Below the pieces are notes generated by a model, which was not told the origin of the DNA, searched no databases, and saw only the letters and a program-made list of their open reading frames with translations. Made by a program: the position numbers and the translations under genes. DNA of 64,000 bases, from contig WTXD01000032.1 in NCBI GenBank assembly GCA_022496205.1, forward strand, positions 124,001 to 188,000, written 5' to 3'. Positions 23,212 to 35,234 of this stretch are shown in pieces. The DNA is from Gloeopeniophorella convolvens. Its lineage: Eukaryota; Basidiomycota; Agaricomycetes; Russulales. Every line of letters begins with the position of its first letter. Positions within the stretch are counted from its first letter, which is position 1.

Positions 23212-24027
23212 CCGCATAGGGTGGCACCATCATGGGGTGGCGGACCCTATTCGAGACACTCTAGTCCGACGTCGTTTGGATTGTACTATAACACTCCTCT
23301 CTAGAGTCTAATGCTTGACAACCATGGACAACCCGGCCTGTCATCCATCCGCGTTTCCAACTGTTCTAGATTGCCTAGCTTCGCAATTACCTTTGCCAGG
23401 GAAGAGTTGGTTTGTTATGTAGCGCATCCACGCGACTCCTTGTTCCCTCATGGGTCCAGTGGCCATCGAATCACGTATCAATACCATCATGTATGCACTT
23501 AATCCTCGCCATTCAGAATTGTACTTCGTCTTTTCTTGCCTCGAATCCCTCGCTCGAATCCGTCTCTGGTAGGTCCCTCTTACCCTTACTTCGTAGGCCC
23601 AGCCGCTCTGTCTTCCTCGCTTGTGATGTCATATTCTCATCTCCCGGTCAAGCTGACCAGCACCAGTACCTGAACGTCATCTTCCTGGGACTCTCAACTG
23701 TCGCTGGTAATTACTGATGTTGAAGCCGCTGCGGGTGTTGACAACCAAAGTTCGCTCTTTCCTTTTGTACGCTCCCTTAGCATATATGTAAGGTGTAGTT
23801 TTAATTCGCCCTTGTGTACATCTGCTGTCGGAATGTGAACGTGCAGCGACCGTCTTGCCCAGGTGTGCATAAGTACTCAGGAAGAAAGTATGACCAGGTA
23901 ACTGCAGTAGGGCCCTTCACTCCGAAACACAATACCACCGATGCTATTATCCGGCGCCACACACACCAATGCACGTCACTGAAGGGCAGAAGCCCCCGAG
24001 GGGGAGTGCGAGGGTTTCGCATGAAGG
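23212..24027. other. Intergenic, no gene seen
   Basis: Region between the small unknown gene and the 3' end of NAD kinase (minus). The 101-aa frame at 23412-23717 has no recognisable domain and is probably UTR. Confidence 0.55.
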
Positions 24028-25586
24028 TTACGTCCGGTCATGTCTGAGGAGTGCCTTGCTGCGGAATGTAGCGTTGTATTGTAGAAGGTTGTTGATATCC
24101 CGAACCCAGTCGTCCTCCTTCCCTGGACCAGCGCCTTCCCCTTGTGTCTCAAGAGCAGGGTCAGATATAGAGGACCGATTAATGCAGGGAATAGGGTGCA
24201 ATGATGCTCGGACAGTAACGGATTCTCCGGGACTGAGAACATGGGACGCCTGTCCGTCCATAGACACGCCTGCAGGGGCGCGGCTTCGGTCGCCTATCTG
24301 GAGAGATGTTGTCAGCGGATTGCCGGTGGTATAAGAGTGCGCGCCATGTGCTAAAACGTGGCATGGGTGTAGATGCTTACTCGTAATGTAATCGACGACG
24401 ACGCTGGGAACACAAGTGGACGGAAAGATAAGCTCCGCGGACAGATTGGTGTCAAGACCAGAGCACTCAGTGATGGATGCACAATCGGACCGCCGGCGGA
24501 TAGAGAGTAGGCTGTAGACCCGGTTGGAGTCGACACAATAAGACCGTCTGACTTTGAGTGGGCCGGTGAGTATGGTGCGCTATTTCGGCGAATAGAAAAT
24601 ACCTACTACGGCCTCGGTCAAATGTTGTCCATCAACAAATGCATCGATAGTGTTCAGATGCGAGCTGGCTCCTCTATGGAGAGCGACTTCGTTCATTACT
24701 TGCCAGTCTGAGAAGGAAGGTGAGTTGGACGTCCAAGGGAGCAATGGCTGGCACATGTACCTTCGCCCTCGTTGCCAATCTTATTCCCATTCTTGTCTGA
24801 GAATTCACATGACAAGCGCATCCGATATAGGACCGTGGCTTTGCCCTGGAAAACACTCTCAAGTGCTTTCGAGAAGTCGTCGACGTCTGTCGAGATATCA
24901 TGATTCATGACATATCGAGATAGCTATAGTGAATGGAGGTGTACTCACGGAAAGGTAAGAGGAAGCCAAGGGTTCCCATTGAGAAGCTGAGGACGGGAGG
25001 CACAGCACCAACCCTGAAGAGGGAAGAAGCATGGAGAATTGTACCATCGCCTCCCAATGTAATGACCAGATCAATTTTATCGGCGTCTTCACCTGGAGTG
25101 AGTAACTGTAGGGAAGCCATAGAGCTGAGGCAGTGTGCATACCGGGACGCCATACTTCAACTCCATCTGGGATATCCTTCCGGTCCTCGTGGAACACTTT
25201 CACATGTGGGTAGTTGCTCCGTAGGTGCCTTCTGAGAGTAAGTTTCGGCCTTCGAGTGACCGAGGGTGGGCTCTCACGTAAGGAAAGATTCAATTGCGTC
25301 TATGACCGGTTTTGTGCGCAATTTATTCACAATGAGAATAGACTTGACTTGCTCCGTGTTGCTCCTGTCTTCACAAATAAGTCGGATGATGCTCAAAGAA
25401 GATCGATGGTCTTGTTCTGCACGTACGGAGTGTATGGCTCGTCGCCGTGGAGAAGAGATTAACGCGCCTGTAGTGGTTTGTCTGCGCGAGCCAATGCGTT
25501 GAGAGAGAACACGGCCGAGGAAACATCGTCCGTTGTTTATGGGGCGCTGTGCATCGTTTCAGGGCACTTTGAAGGAGGTTCATCAT
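24028..25586 (-). CDS. NAD kinase (ATP-NAD kinase)
   Basis: Minus strand. Well-supported exons: about 25550-25278, 25231-25143, 25092-24949, 24886-24761, 24707-24607, 24551-24381, 24297-24028. The reading gives [46 protein letters not shown] (GGDGT motif, catalytic Asp), [63 protein letters not shown] (NE/D-type and GPT/TGSTAY substrate motifs) and VSMDGQ. The enzyme phosphorylates NAD to NADP. Basidiomycete relatives are cytosolic or mitochondrial. The 5' end is unresolved: the frame is open back to about 25550 but contains no ATG, while an ATG at 25586 is in another frame. A 31-32-nt gap (GTGTTC...GCGCAG) would join them but is unusually short for an intron. The tail after VSMDGQ is divergent. 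Confidence 0.88.
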
Positions 25587-26079
25587 CTGGCAGCTGCGGG
25601 TAGTGGGGAGGTCGAGCTAGTCAGCTTAACGATAGTCACCCGCCGGCAGCGAACTCGGGTGACACGACCTGACGGTGGCCCGGGCCGCCGGCGTGACCGA
25701 GTGTAGTCGACCGAGGCAAGATTAGATATAGGCGCACAAATGGTCCTCTAGTAGCAATCCGTCTGTTTGAACTGGACCGCTGGGAGAAGAATTAACACCC
25801 TAGCTCACCGCGGCACTGCCAGTAGTAGTGTGTCCGAGTTGTCTGCCAGTGGCAGGGGGATTAAGCATGTTTGTTAGGTATCAGTCACGTGCACATGCCA
25901 CGCGTATCTTACGTAAACTTCAAGCGCGACGCGAACCGGAAGCCTTCACAGTTGCGACACTTCAAGTTGTTCTCAGATATCCTTGTCTCCTTCCTCTGTG
26001 GCACCGCCTTGCCGCGTCATTTTCATATACCCGGCCGCGCACTCTACTGGATTGACTACAGGACACGGCCACGAAGTCC
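25587..26079. other. Divergent intergenic region (NAD kinase / BRCT gene)
   Basis: About 500 bp between two divergent genes. CACGTG at 25886-25891 lies about 190 bp before the BRCT ATG. An inverted CCGCCGGC-like, GC-rich patch is present around 25640-25690. No gene seen. Confidence 0.5.
25886..25891. promoter_or_regulatory. CACGTG element upstream of the BRCT gene
   Basis: AGTCACGTGCAC context in the NAD kinase/BRCT divergent region. Confidence 0.35.
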
Positions 26080-29000
26080 ATGTCCTTGATGGTTCCGGAG
26101 CCTTCCAAGCGGACGCGCTCGCAGGTCGTACTGTCTGACGAACTCGGTGAGGTTTCTCTCGGAATATCACCCCTCAAGGCAGCAAGGCAAGGAAGAAGGC
26201 GAAATGAACAATCTTCCTCTTACGCCACGCCTGGCTCCAGTGTTCCTGACGATGTCGGAGTTGATGAGGATGATCAGAGTGACGATGAACTCCTACTGTC
26301 GCCTGTCAAGATCCGTCCACAGAAGCGACCTCCAACTTCACCGCACCGAGGGACATTGCTAGAGAATTCAATTGATAGGCAACTTAAACGGTTGAAGACA
26401 GAGCATGCAGAAGGTGAGACCATCAGGCATCGTCTCCGATTCGTGTGATCCCAATTGCCGCCCAGATCAGCCCACCGCTGAGGCCAAGCGACCCGCTGGC
26501 CCTTTTGACTTTTCTTTCATCAATGAACGGCAATCTCCTACTCACACGAGCCCAGAGCAACCTGGATCTCCCTCCAAGAAGCGGGCCCAATCTGTTCCTA
26601 CAATTTCGCCCGGGGCAGTCCCTTTGCGAGACCTCAGGCGACTCATGAGTTCTCCTCCGAGGTCCCCGTCAATATCTCCCATCCGAGAGGCATTACATTT
26701 CTCTAGTATCCCTCGAATACCCGAGCTCCCAGCTGACAGCATGAGTATCGACGATGTCGTGACCCCGTCCCGCGTAGACTCCGAATGCAGTGGTGTGCGG
26801 GAAGACTCTCACGCAACTCTGGATCTGGGAGCCTCAGGTCATACCTCCTTACAGGAGACACCGACCGAGCCAGCGAGTGACGCCCCCTCCCATACCTTCC
26901 CTCCTGTGCCTTCTACTCTGGAGGTCATTGCTTCCAATGTTTACCCCCTAGACTTGTCTACACTTTCGGAAGTACGTGCATTTGTTTTTTTGATTGTGTA
27001 TGCTGAGCCTTAATTCTCGTGCAGCCTCTTGATGTGACCCCTCGTGCTTCACCGAGGGTCAAGGACAGTGAGCTCACACCTAAAGTTATCGCTCCTCTCG
27101 CATCGGTTTTGGACCTGGACCCGATCACCATCCCCCCCACCAACTTAGTACCCTCACCGTTACCTGATCCTCTATCACCCCTTTCTGCTCTATCTTCATT
27201 TTCTGAGTTCGATCCTGCGTCTCCGCTCACCAATTCTGGCCCCCGTTCCTCTGTGGAGCCTCCTAGTCTTCCTCCCCTCCCGACACGCCATTCGTCTGTG
27301 GATGCTCCAGTCCCCTCGCAGGTGCCTTTGACCGGGACTACGACAACTCACGGAGAAGCAAGGACCGTTGGTATTGCTGTCGCTAAGACTAAGGGTAGAC
27401 GAGTACCGGTGCGATCTTCTGGACCAGCGAGATTAACACGCTCGGCTTCGATGAAAAAGAAGGAAGCGAAGCCTAAGGAAAGGAAGCCCATCATTATTTC
27501 AAGTATGTGCTTTCTCTCCGCGTCCCCGTGTACGATTGCTGACGTGCAATAGCCTCAGAAGATGCACCCTCGGCCACGTCTTCACTATCTTCTGGCACTT
27601 CAAAGCTGCACTCCGACTTGTCTTCAACAGCATCATCTTCGTCTAAATCATCCTCCGGCGCGATGGCATCCTACAAAAAGTCCTTCTCATTTGCCATGCC
27701 TACTTCGTCTTCCCTCAGTAAAACTGTAGGGCGATTGCACTTTTCTTCCCCGCAAAAGAAGCCCTTGTCCCTCCCTAAGCAGCAGCCTCCAAGGATTCCG
27801 TCTCCAACGAAGCCAGCTTCATCAATCGGGGCAAGTACGCGGCCTCAGGCGCTTCAAGCACCGAAGCATAACAGTTTGTCGAATCTTTCGCTCGCATTAG
27901 AAAAGCTCAAAATGCCCCCACCTGTGAGGCCTGCCACCACGCTTGGATTCAATCGTGCCACGGATCCAGCCGGGCAGACGCTTGATCCCGGCAAACCCCC
28001 GCTCAAGGCGAAGGACGACAGCGCTGTCCGGCTCGGGAACGTATTACCTTCGAATGCGAAGGGCGCGTCCACACCGTTGAAGAGGGCAGTCACGCTTGGG
28101 TCTATTAGCAGTCACGAAGCAAACGCATCTGCGTCCAGTAGTAAACTTCCAACGACCACCACTCAGCCTGTTCCACCACCTCCGAAAGCTGCTCCCCCTG
28201 TGAAGAGGATCAATGTGCATACAGGCATGATCGCGGGCAAGAATCCCTTCTCAAAGCCACGCGGGTTGACCTTCACGGGCGTGGGTAATCGACGACCTTT
28301 CGTCAAGGTCAGCAAGAAGTCGAGCCTCCCTGTTGTGGAGGGAAGTCCTGTCAAAGGAGGCGAGGTTGCACAGGTTGCCGACTCCCCTGGACCGCCTCTC
28401 CCTGCATTGGGAGAGATGTTACCCCCTGCATTAACTTCGCATGAACGGAGCGACGGCCAGGCGGTGGCTCCCTTACCATTGAACAATGTCGAACCAATGG
28501 ACCTGTCAGAAGCTCCCGCGGAGTCCAGCGCAGATGGCGGTGCCGATGGCGAGCGTCAAGAAGACGGGGCGGAAACTTGGAAGCATGCTTCTCGCAGGGC
28601 ATCCATGGCGTCTCAATTCCTCCAGCAAACCCTTGCGGTGCTCCCGTCAACGCCCTCGCCACAGAAGCCCAGTAGTCTCAAAGGCAAGGCTGTCGAGAGG
28701 CCACAATCTGGGTCACCGAGCACACGGAAGCTTCGTTCCAGTACCAGCTCCAATGCTACTAATCCCCGGAGTGCCCCAGGAGGGCTGCCCAAGGGCAAGG
28801 GTGTTGCTGCGCACGTCTCGAAGTCGAGTTCGACTGTTGCGGGGTCATCGGCAGCTAAGACGTCATCATTAAAGGTGCTGAAGCCATGCACTGTGTTCGT
28901 GGACGTGCGAACGGACGACGGAGATGATGCTGGTGGACTCTTCGTGGACATGCTTAGAGGGCTTGGTGCGAAGGTACGTATGCTGTCTTTGATTTCTTCA

Positions 29001-29632
29001 TCTTGGAGGCGGCTGATTGTGGGTTGAAAGATTATCGGGCGTGCGGGCCAGTCTTGTACCCACATCGTCTATAAGAACGGTCTGATGAGTACCCTGACCA
29101 AGTATCGGTTGGTAGATTAGTTTATGGCTCAGCTGACGCTTGCTAATACCCTGTTTCAGTCTGATGCGTGATCCGAAACCCCTTGTGGTTGGCATCTCGT
29201 GGGTCGTTGAGTGCGCCGAGCAGCGACGACGCGTCGAGGAAGACAATTTCCTGGTCGATTTGGAGGGTGCCAATGTCGCTGGCAACAACAAGGTAAGCTG
29301 CTGCGGCTATTCGGCCACCGCGAACGCTCATGCAGTTATTACGTCAGCGGAGACGTTCGATGCTTCCTAAGCACATCTCGTCGAATCTACATGCGATGCC
29401 ACCCCCTCCACCGCCTAGCTCTTCCCTGACCGGGGCATCTGCTGGTGACGGTTCGATGGATAGTTCTTCCGGTAGGTCCCGTGCACCCTTCATATACCGG
29501 CGGTTGTCTGACGCAATCGTAGTGGACGCAGACCATTCGCTCGGCTCCAGTGACGTTGCAGTCGATGATGAGGACGACTTGCCGCCCCTCGAAAGAGCGC
29601 GACAAAGACGCAACATATTCTTCAAGCATTAG
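26080..29632 (+). CDS. Large disordered nuclear protein with one microcephalin-like BRCT domain
   Basis: Eight exons: 26080-26413, 26466-26971, 27025-27502, 27553-28973, 29031-29107, 29160-29292, 29348-29471, 29523-29632, giving 1060 aa. About 870 N-terminal residues are Ser/Pro/Thr-rich and disordered, with many SP/TP sites and basic patches (PSKRTRSQ, KTKGRRVPVR, SASMKKKEAKPKERK). The only folded part is a BRCT domain at roughly 878-983: KPCTVFVDVR...GLFVDMLRGLGAKIIGRAGQSCTHIVYKNG, then KPLVVGISWVVECAEQ with the conserved Trp. It most resembles the N-terminal BRCT of microcephalin (MCPH1), which acts in chromosome condensation and damage response. The rest does not align with any protein I know. 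A nuclear phospho-regulated role is inferred. Confidence 0.82.
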
Positions 29633-30079
29633 CGCCCCGGCCACAACCTCATTTACGACTCACGAACCACTTGTACCACAACTTCACTTCATCGGATGAC
29701 TGCAACGCATTAATCTATCTTCTCATTCTTGTATCACCTTATCTTACGTACGCAGAAGGCACTGAACAGCGCGCAATGATCTCAGCAGCCGGAGGCAAAT
29801 GCTTGAACCAACACAAAGCCGCACAGGAGACAAGAGTTGAAGAACAGCCGAATGCGGTGTTGTGCGTCATGGCGCTATTTCTTATATGAAGGGGGAGCCG
29901 TGTGGGAAGTGCGTTCTCATAGGGTTGCTCTGCAGCCTTGAGTATATTTTCCAGACGCTGGCCCCCACAAAGTGGCCACGTTGATTGACCGCATTGGGTT
30001 GCAAGACAGACCGAGTTGGTATCGCGCCTTATCATGCAGTGGCTGTGTGTGCATCACGTGACCGACGCGACACGATCAC
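29633..30079. other. Intergenic with CACGTG element
   Basis: No gene seen. CACGTGAC at 30055-30062 is 158 bp upstream of the alternative BUD4 start at 30213. Confidence 0.5.
30055..30060. promoter_or_regulatory. CACGTG element upstream of BUD4
   Basis: CATCACGTGACC context. It lies 25 bp before the 30080 ATG and 158 bp before the 30213 ATG, which favours the later start. Confidence 0.4.
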
Positions 30080-33000
30080 ATGATAAGTCAGGAGTTTCGG
30101 CCACGAAATTCCCACGGGGTGTTTGCTTTCACTATCGACATCGTCGCCGACGGCGCTTTGCTGCCCATCCTCCGCTACGACGCCGGCCTCAGTTCGGGAT
30201 TAATCCGATCCCGTGCAAATGGCTCCTCTTCGCGAACGTCCTCCCCCAACCCCGCAGAGCCCGAATGGCCTCCCCAATCAGTTACCCCTCTTCGCATCGC
30301 GAAACGCGACACCCCGCAACGCCCACATGCCTCACAACTCAGTCGACGCAGCTCCAACACCTTTTCGAAGCTCACGCGTAGCAATCTTGTTTCTCAGTCT
30401 CCCTTTCGCTCGCAGGCCGCTCCGTCTCCTGCACCCTCTCGACCTTCATCCGCTCCTCACGCGCCTGCACCGCGTCGCGTAAGCGGAGAGAAGAGGCAAC
30501 GTCCTGATTCCTTGCAGGCTCACGCAGAGAATGAGAGGCCCCTTGGATTCAAGAGGCGTCAGTCCAAAGGTTTTCAGGGTCTCATCGAGCGCGAACCGGT
30601 CACGAAGAGTCCGTTCCGCCGCCCTACTAGCCCGGCCGAAGACCCTCTCCCGCCACCCCCACCGCCCCCACGAGTCACCACCAGTCATCTCCCGACCCCA
30701 TCCTCATCGGCTTCGCCAGGGCGCTCATCTCTGGTTTCAAAGCGTCTGCATGGACCACGAGTGATTGGCCATGATGTTCCGAAGCGTCATCGGAGGAAGA
30801 CGGTGACGTTCGACGAGACCTGTGACGTCGTCACCTTCGAGCGGGACGATTCAGTGGAGGACGACGAGCTCTTCTCGGACGATTTTGAAGAAGACTATGG
30901 TCAGCAAGAGGAATACGAGGAGCAAGGTAACGGTATAGAGGCAAACGATAGCATCACGGGCCTAGTCGACTCAATGCTCCAGGATACTCGCGACGCCTCC
31001 AGCCCGCACACACCTCCTATGGACAGGACGCTGCCCCCACAAATGGAAAGCGAAGACGGCGTACCGTACGGCCGATCCCACCATGCCGAACGGGCCATCC
31101 TATCACGTCAATCTCACCCCACACCCCCGCTGGAAACCTATGATGCGCTAGGCGCCGTCGTCAAGCAAAGTCCCTCATTCACCAGCACTCCTCCGAGGAA
31201 TCAGTCAAGTGGTCCCATGCCACTAGGGCGCTCGACCCATTCTGAAAGGGCTCGGGCTGAACGAATGGCTGACGACACTGAAGAAGACGCTCAAATGCTC
31301 TGCCCATCCCCTTCGCCTGCAAGACCGAAAAGATCTCCCCGCGGTGACCGCGGCGATAGCTTGATACCAAAGTTCGACCTTGGCGCTCACGAGCAAAACG
31401 CCAGCGGCGAGACTGAGACTAGTACGTCTTACGAGTTCGGTTTAGAAGCTGCTCTGAAACTCTCTGTAGGTCTCGAGAATCCCGACTCTTTCAGCCTGCA
31501 GGGGCGGGAGGACGTTCAGATCGTCGATATATCGTTCATGTCCTCGGAACGTACTTCGGGATCGCCAGCTGCAAGGAGGGTAGCCCCGCCGGATTCTCAA
31601 GCTGCCGAACTCGACGCAGAATTCGGACTCGCCATCCAAAGCACCCCAAACTCGCAGATGCATACATCCACGCCGCCTCTGAGGGTGAGAGCTTCAAGTG
31701 GCTCCATCGGGAATTCGGTTGGGTCGTTCGGTTCCAGGGAGCTTCCGCGACCACCTAGGGCTCGCAGCGAGTCCCCACTCCCGGCACAGGCTGCATCTAC
31801 CTTCGGATCACATTCAGGTTCTCCATCTTTAGCCTTCCGGGGTTCTCCCTCTCCGTTTCGTCAAAACTCTGCGTCGCCAAGCCCCGCGCCACCTCCCCGA
31901 CTCGAATCTTTGTCGAGCGCGGGGAGCCTCAACAGCCAAGGCAGTGCTGAGAGCCGCCGCAACCCTCGAATCGACCGTGAAGATATTCGAGAGCGTCTGC
32001 TACGCAGGAGGAACACTGATAGCCCCATCCCCGATGAGTTGGGAGAATTGACCACGCCCCCGAATCAGGACGCAGGTGGAGATGCTGGCGATGTCAACGG
32101 GGAGTCCTCGGGGGGGCCGCGTGTCTCACCTGGGCACATCGCGCTTTCACCTCTTTATAGAGAAGGGACATACGACGGTGTCATGTCGATCGACCCTGAC
32201 CCCCAGCCTAATGATCCCCCTCGTCCTGCCGTGCTCGCCCGTGCCCAATCGGAAATAGAGACAAGTGGCACACGCGTCTCCGGCTTCCAAGGACTGGATC
32301 TGGATCTCTCTGCAAATCCGAGCCTTGATCTCAGTCTCGGCGCTGCGGGATCGACCAGAGTTGAGATCAATGAAGTCCGAAGCGCGCTCGAGCGCCTTGT
32401 CCAGAACGTCGTCACCGACTCTGCGAACGCAAGCATGTCTGCACGTCCGTCTCCCCAGAGTCTGAAGGTGAAGGGCAGCCACGGCTCTCTCAAGATTGCT
32501 GCGGTAACGAAGGGTATCAAGGCTAGGATGTACGACCCGCCAAACGATCTTGACGTTACAATGGAAGAAGATGAAATCTACGATGATGATATTCAGCATG
32601 CAACACCGATCAAGTCAGGAACGCCTTCGTCCGCGCAGGCAACGCCCGAGCTGCTTTCCAAAGGCAGTTTTGCGAGCCCCGCTTTGAGCCGAAACGCCAG
32701 CGAGTCTTCAACGAACGCGGCCCAGACGGCACAGAAAGACGCGATCCGCCAACGCGAGCAAATGATCCTGGAGAAGCGGCGCGAGATGCGACGTCGAGAG
32801 CAGGATGAAGATCTGGGATATACTACTCCTCCTCGGAACCCGCCGTCTTCCTCAGGTAGACCGAGCGCTCGGCGCAGCATGAGCACAGGGGATGCTGAAG
32901 ATCTACAAGCGGCCGCTCGGCTGGCGGCGCTGAACCCATCAGGGGCTAGTGTGCTGCCTGATGTGACCACGTTTACGCAGGAGAAGGACCCTTTGGCGGA

Positions 33001-34650
33001 GAGTATCGCCAGGGAGCTGAAGAAGCTGCGTGGTTCTGCTCAAAGCGTAAGTCTGTCCCTTCTGCGTTTTGTTAGTATGCTCAAACAAGATTCCAGAGAT
33101 ACCACGTCCGTCAACACAGCGAGACAATCTACGCATCATCAGATGTCGACAAGGTGTCCCATCTCGACAACGCTGGAGATATCGACAGTGGGAAGGCCTG
33201 GAGGACGGTGCGGCGGCCGTCTGACATGGTTCGTTGATCGGGCGTTATTGCTACACGCTAGTGCTGATTTCGGGCCGTAGAACGAGTACGCTAAACAAAT
33301 TCGGGAATATCGCTCTCAAGAAAGGCCCGGCAAAAGCCATGGCAAAGTATTCGTCAGGGGTTCGTAACCATTGTCGTCTAGTGTTGTCACCCCTGACCAT
33401 CAATTTCTACAGTACTTCACGTGAAGAGTCTCGATCTGCCACTGCCTCAGCAGAACACTGCGGTGACTTGCACACTCAACAACGGCATTCATTTCGTGAC
33501 AACGCCTGAATGCCTTCTGGGGAAGGACTGCCGGATCGAGCAAGAGTTCGAACTGTAAGTGTGGGTGCCTCTTGTATCATGTACCTCTCCTGACATTTCT
33601 TGGCAGTATTGAGCACAGCAAACTCGAGTTTACGCTCACGCTCAAAGTTCGGCGAGACCCGCACATTGTGGCGCAATTCAAGGCGAACACACCCCCTCCG
33701 GCTCCGCCCCCACCTCCGGCTCCTCCTGCGTCCAAGGGAGGTATGCGGAGCTTCTTCTCTTCCTCCCCTAGGAAGCCTGCGCGGCTCCCTCAGCCACTGC
33801 CTCCGCCGGCACCACCGAAGCTCGAGGAAAACCTTGCCCGGTACCTCAAGCCTGACGGCACCCTGGCACGTGCTTTCGTGTCGTTCAAGGACATTTCGGC
33901 TCGTTGCGACACCCGTCTATTCGAAACGAGTTACCCTTTGATAGGCCAACGCCTGGAGTCTGGCTCGAAGGTTAACCCAGTGGAGGTCGGAGAACTGGTC
34001 TTGCAATTCTTTAGGCTCCCGCCGCTCCCCGGGGTCCCGTCAACCCAGCTTCCTCAGAGTTTGGATGAGTGCCATCGGGGACTACGCCACGTCCATTGGC
34101 ATAAGATGACCTACTTTGAAGGAACGCTTACGCAAAATGGTGGTGATTGCTCTGTGGGTTACTACTACATTTCCTCTCCCCGTATGATGCTAATAATGTC
34201 GACAAGACGTGGCGCAGAAGGCAGTTCCGTATCATTGGTGCAAATTTGGTAGCGTTCAACGATGTAACCAAGAGGGCGACTGTCACAATCGACCTGCGAA
34301 AGGCGACTGCCGTGGAAGATGTTCCTGATCCGAGAAACAGACTTCTCAGCCCGTCCTCTACACAAACGTCCTTGAGCAACTTTGAAGAGTACGAAGGTCT
34401 CTACGGCGTCGAACGATCATTCCGCCTCCGCTTTCAGAGAGGCCTAGAGATTCTCTTCTTCACCGACACTGACGAGGAGAAGGATAGGTGGTGAGCACTA
34501 GGCCCTGCTGATCCACAGTGCCTCGTTAACCTCGGCTTTAGGCTTGAAGTCCTTAGCGCGCTTATTGGCCGGATTCCGCCCAATCCCCTTTGGGCGGAGT
34601 TGTTGTGGCAGCGCCAACAAGAGCTGGCAAAGTATCCATCTACTTCATAG
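30080..34650 (+). CDS. BUD4: BUD4-like anillin-homology and PH-domain protein
   Basis: Exons: 30080-33046 (5' end uncertain), 33097-33228, 33281-33359, 33413-33554, 33607-34153, 34207-34490, 34542-34650; 1419 aa if the ATG at 30080 is used. About 980 N-terminal residues are disordered and rich in SP motifs with repeated S/TPFR boxes. A coiled region (REQMILEKRREMRRREQDEDL) follows. After YAKQIREYRSQ comes an anillin-like region (KVFVRVLHVKSLDLPLP...TCTLNNGIHFVTTP), interrupted by a Pro-rich loop (TPPPAPPPPPAPP). The protein closes with a PH domain (MTYFEGTLTQNG...RRRQFRIIGANLVAFND...LEILFFTDTDEEKDRWLEVL). Fungal Bud4/Mid2 proteins organise septins at bud sites and septa. The start is doubtful: frame +0 is open from 30080, but MAPLRERPPPTPQSP at 30213 in another frame looks more protein-like. 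Confidence 0.85.
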
Positions 34651-35234
34651 GCTGTTGTCGAGCATCTCGAGGCTCTCGATCAGCGGTGAAGGCCAGAGTA
34701 TACAAGCGACACCCGCTCTGTGCCTCGGATGATGTTTCTTCGTTTGGCCCGTCCCCCATGCAGGTGCGTAGCGGACGGTGCCGTGTACCATAAGTATCAT
34801 ACGCTTTGTTCAGCATTTCCCCATCAGCTTTCGTAGGCTTTCGTGCACCTCTCACCACATCACTCATCTTGATACCGCTCATTGCTGGCCAATCATCATC
34901 TTTATGGGTTCCCGGCTTTGTTATACGTTACCACCGCATGTACGTTATGCCAGATAAAGCGACCTATTCATGTGTGTTTTTACCCCTTGCTGTTGTTTGA
35001 GAGTCGTGGTTTGGTCGTGGCCTTGGTCGGCTCAAGTGCTATCGAATACTGAGCAATGACATCATCCATGACGCGTAAACCGCCGTCGCGTCGTTGTCAG
35101 CGCGCAACCGGCAGCCGGGCCGGGGAAACGCGTCTGCGCGTCGGGCGAGCGAGGGCGAGCGTGATTCTTCATTGACTCGGACGTCTGCCGTTCTTCGTCA
35201 CGAGCGTTATTCGTCTCGCTCCCGAGCCGGAAGT
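34651..35234. other. Intergenic, no gene seen
   Basis: Short gap between BUD4 and LRO1. The last ~140 bp stay open in the LRO1 frame (RNRQPGRGNASARRASEGERD...) without an ATG, so a spliced upstream start is possible. Confidence 0.5.
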
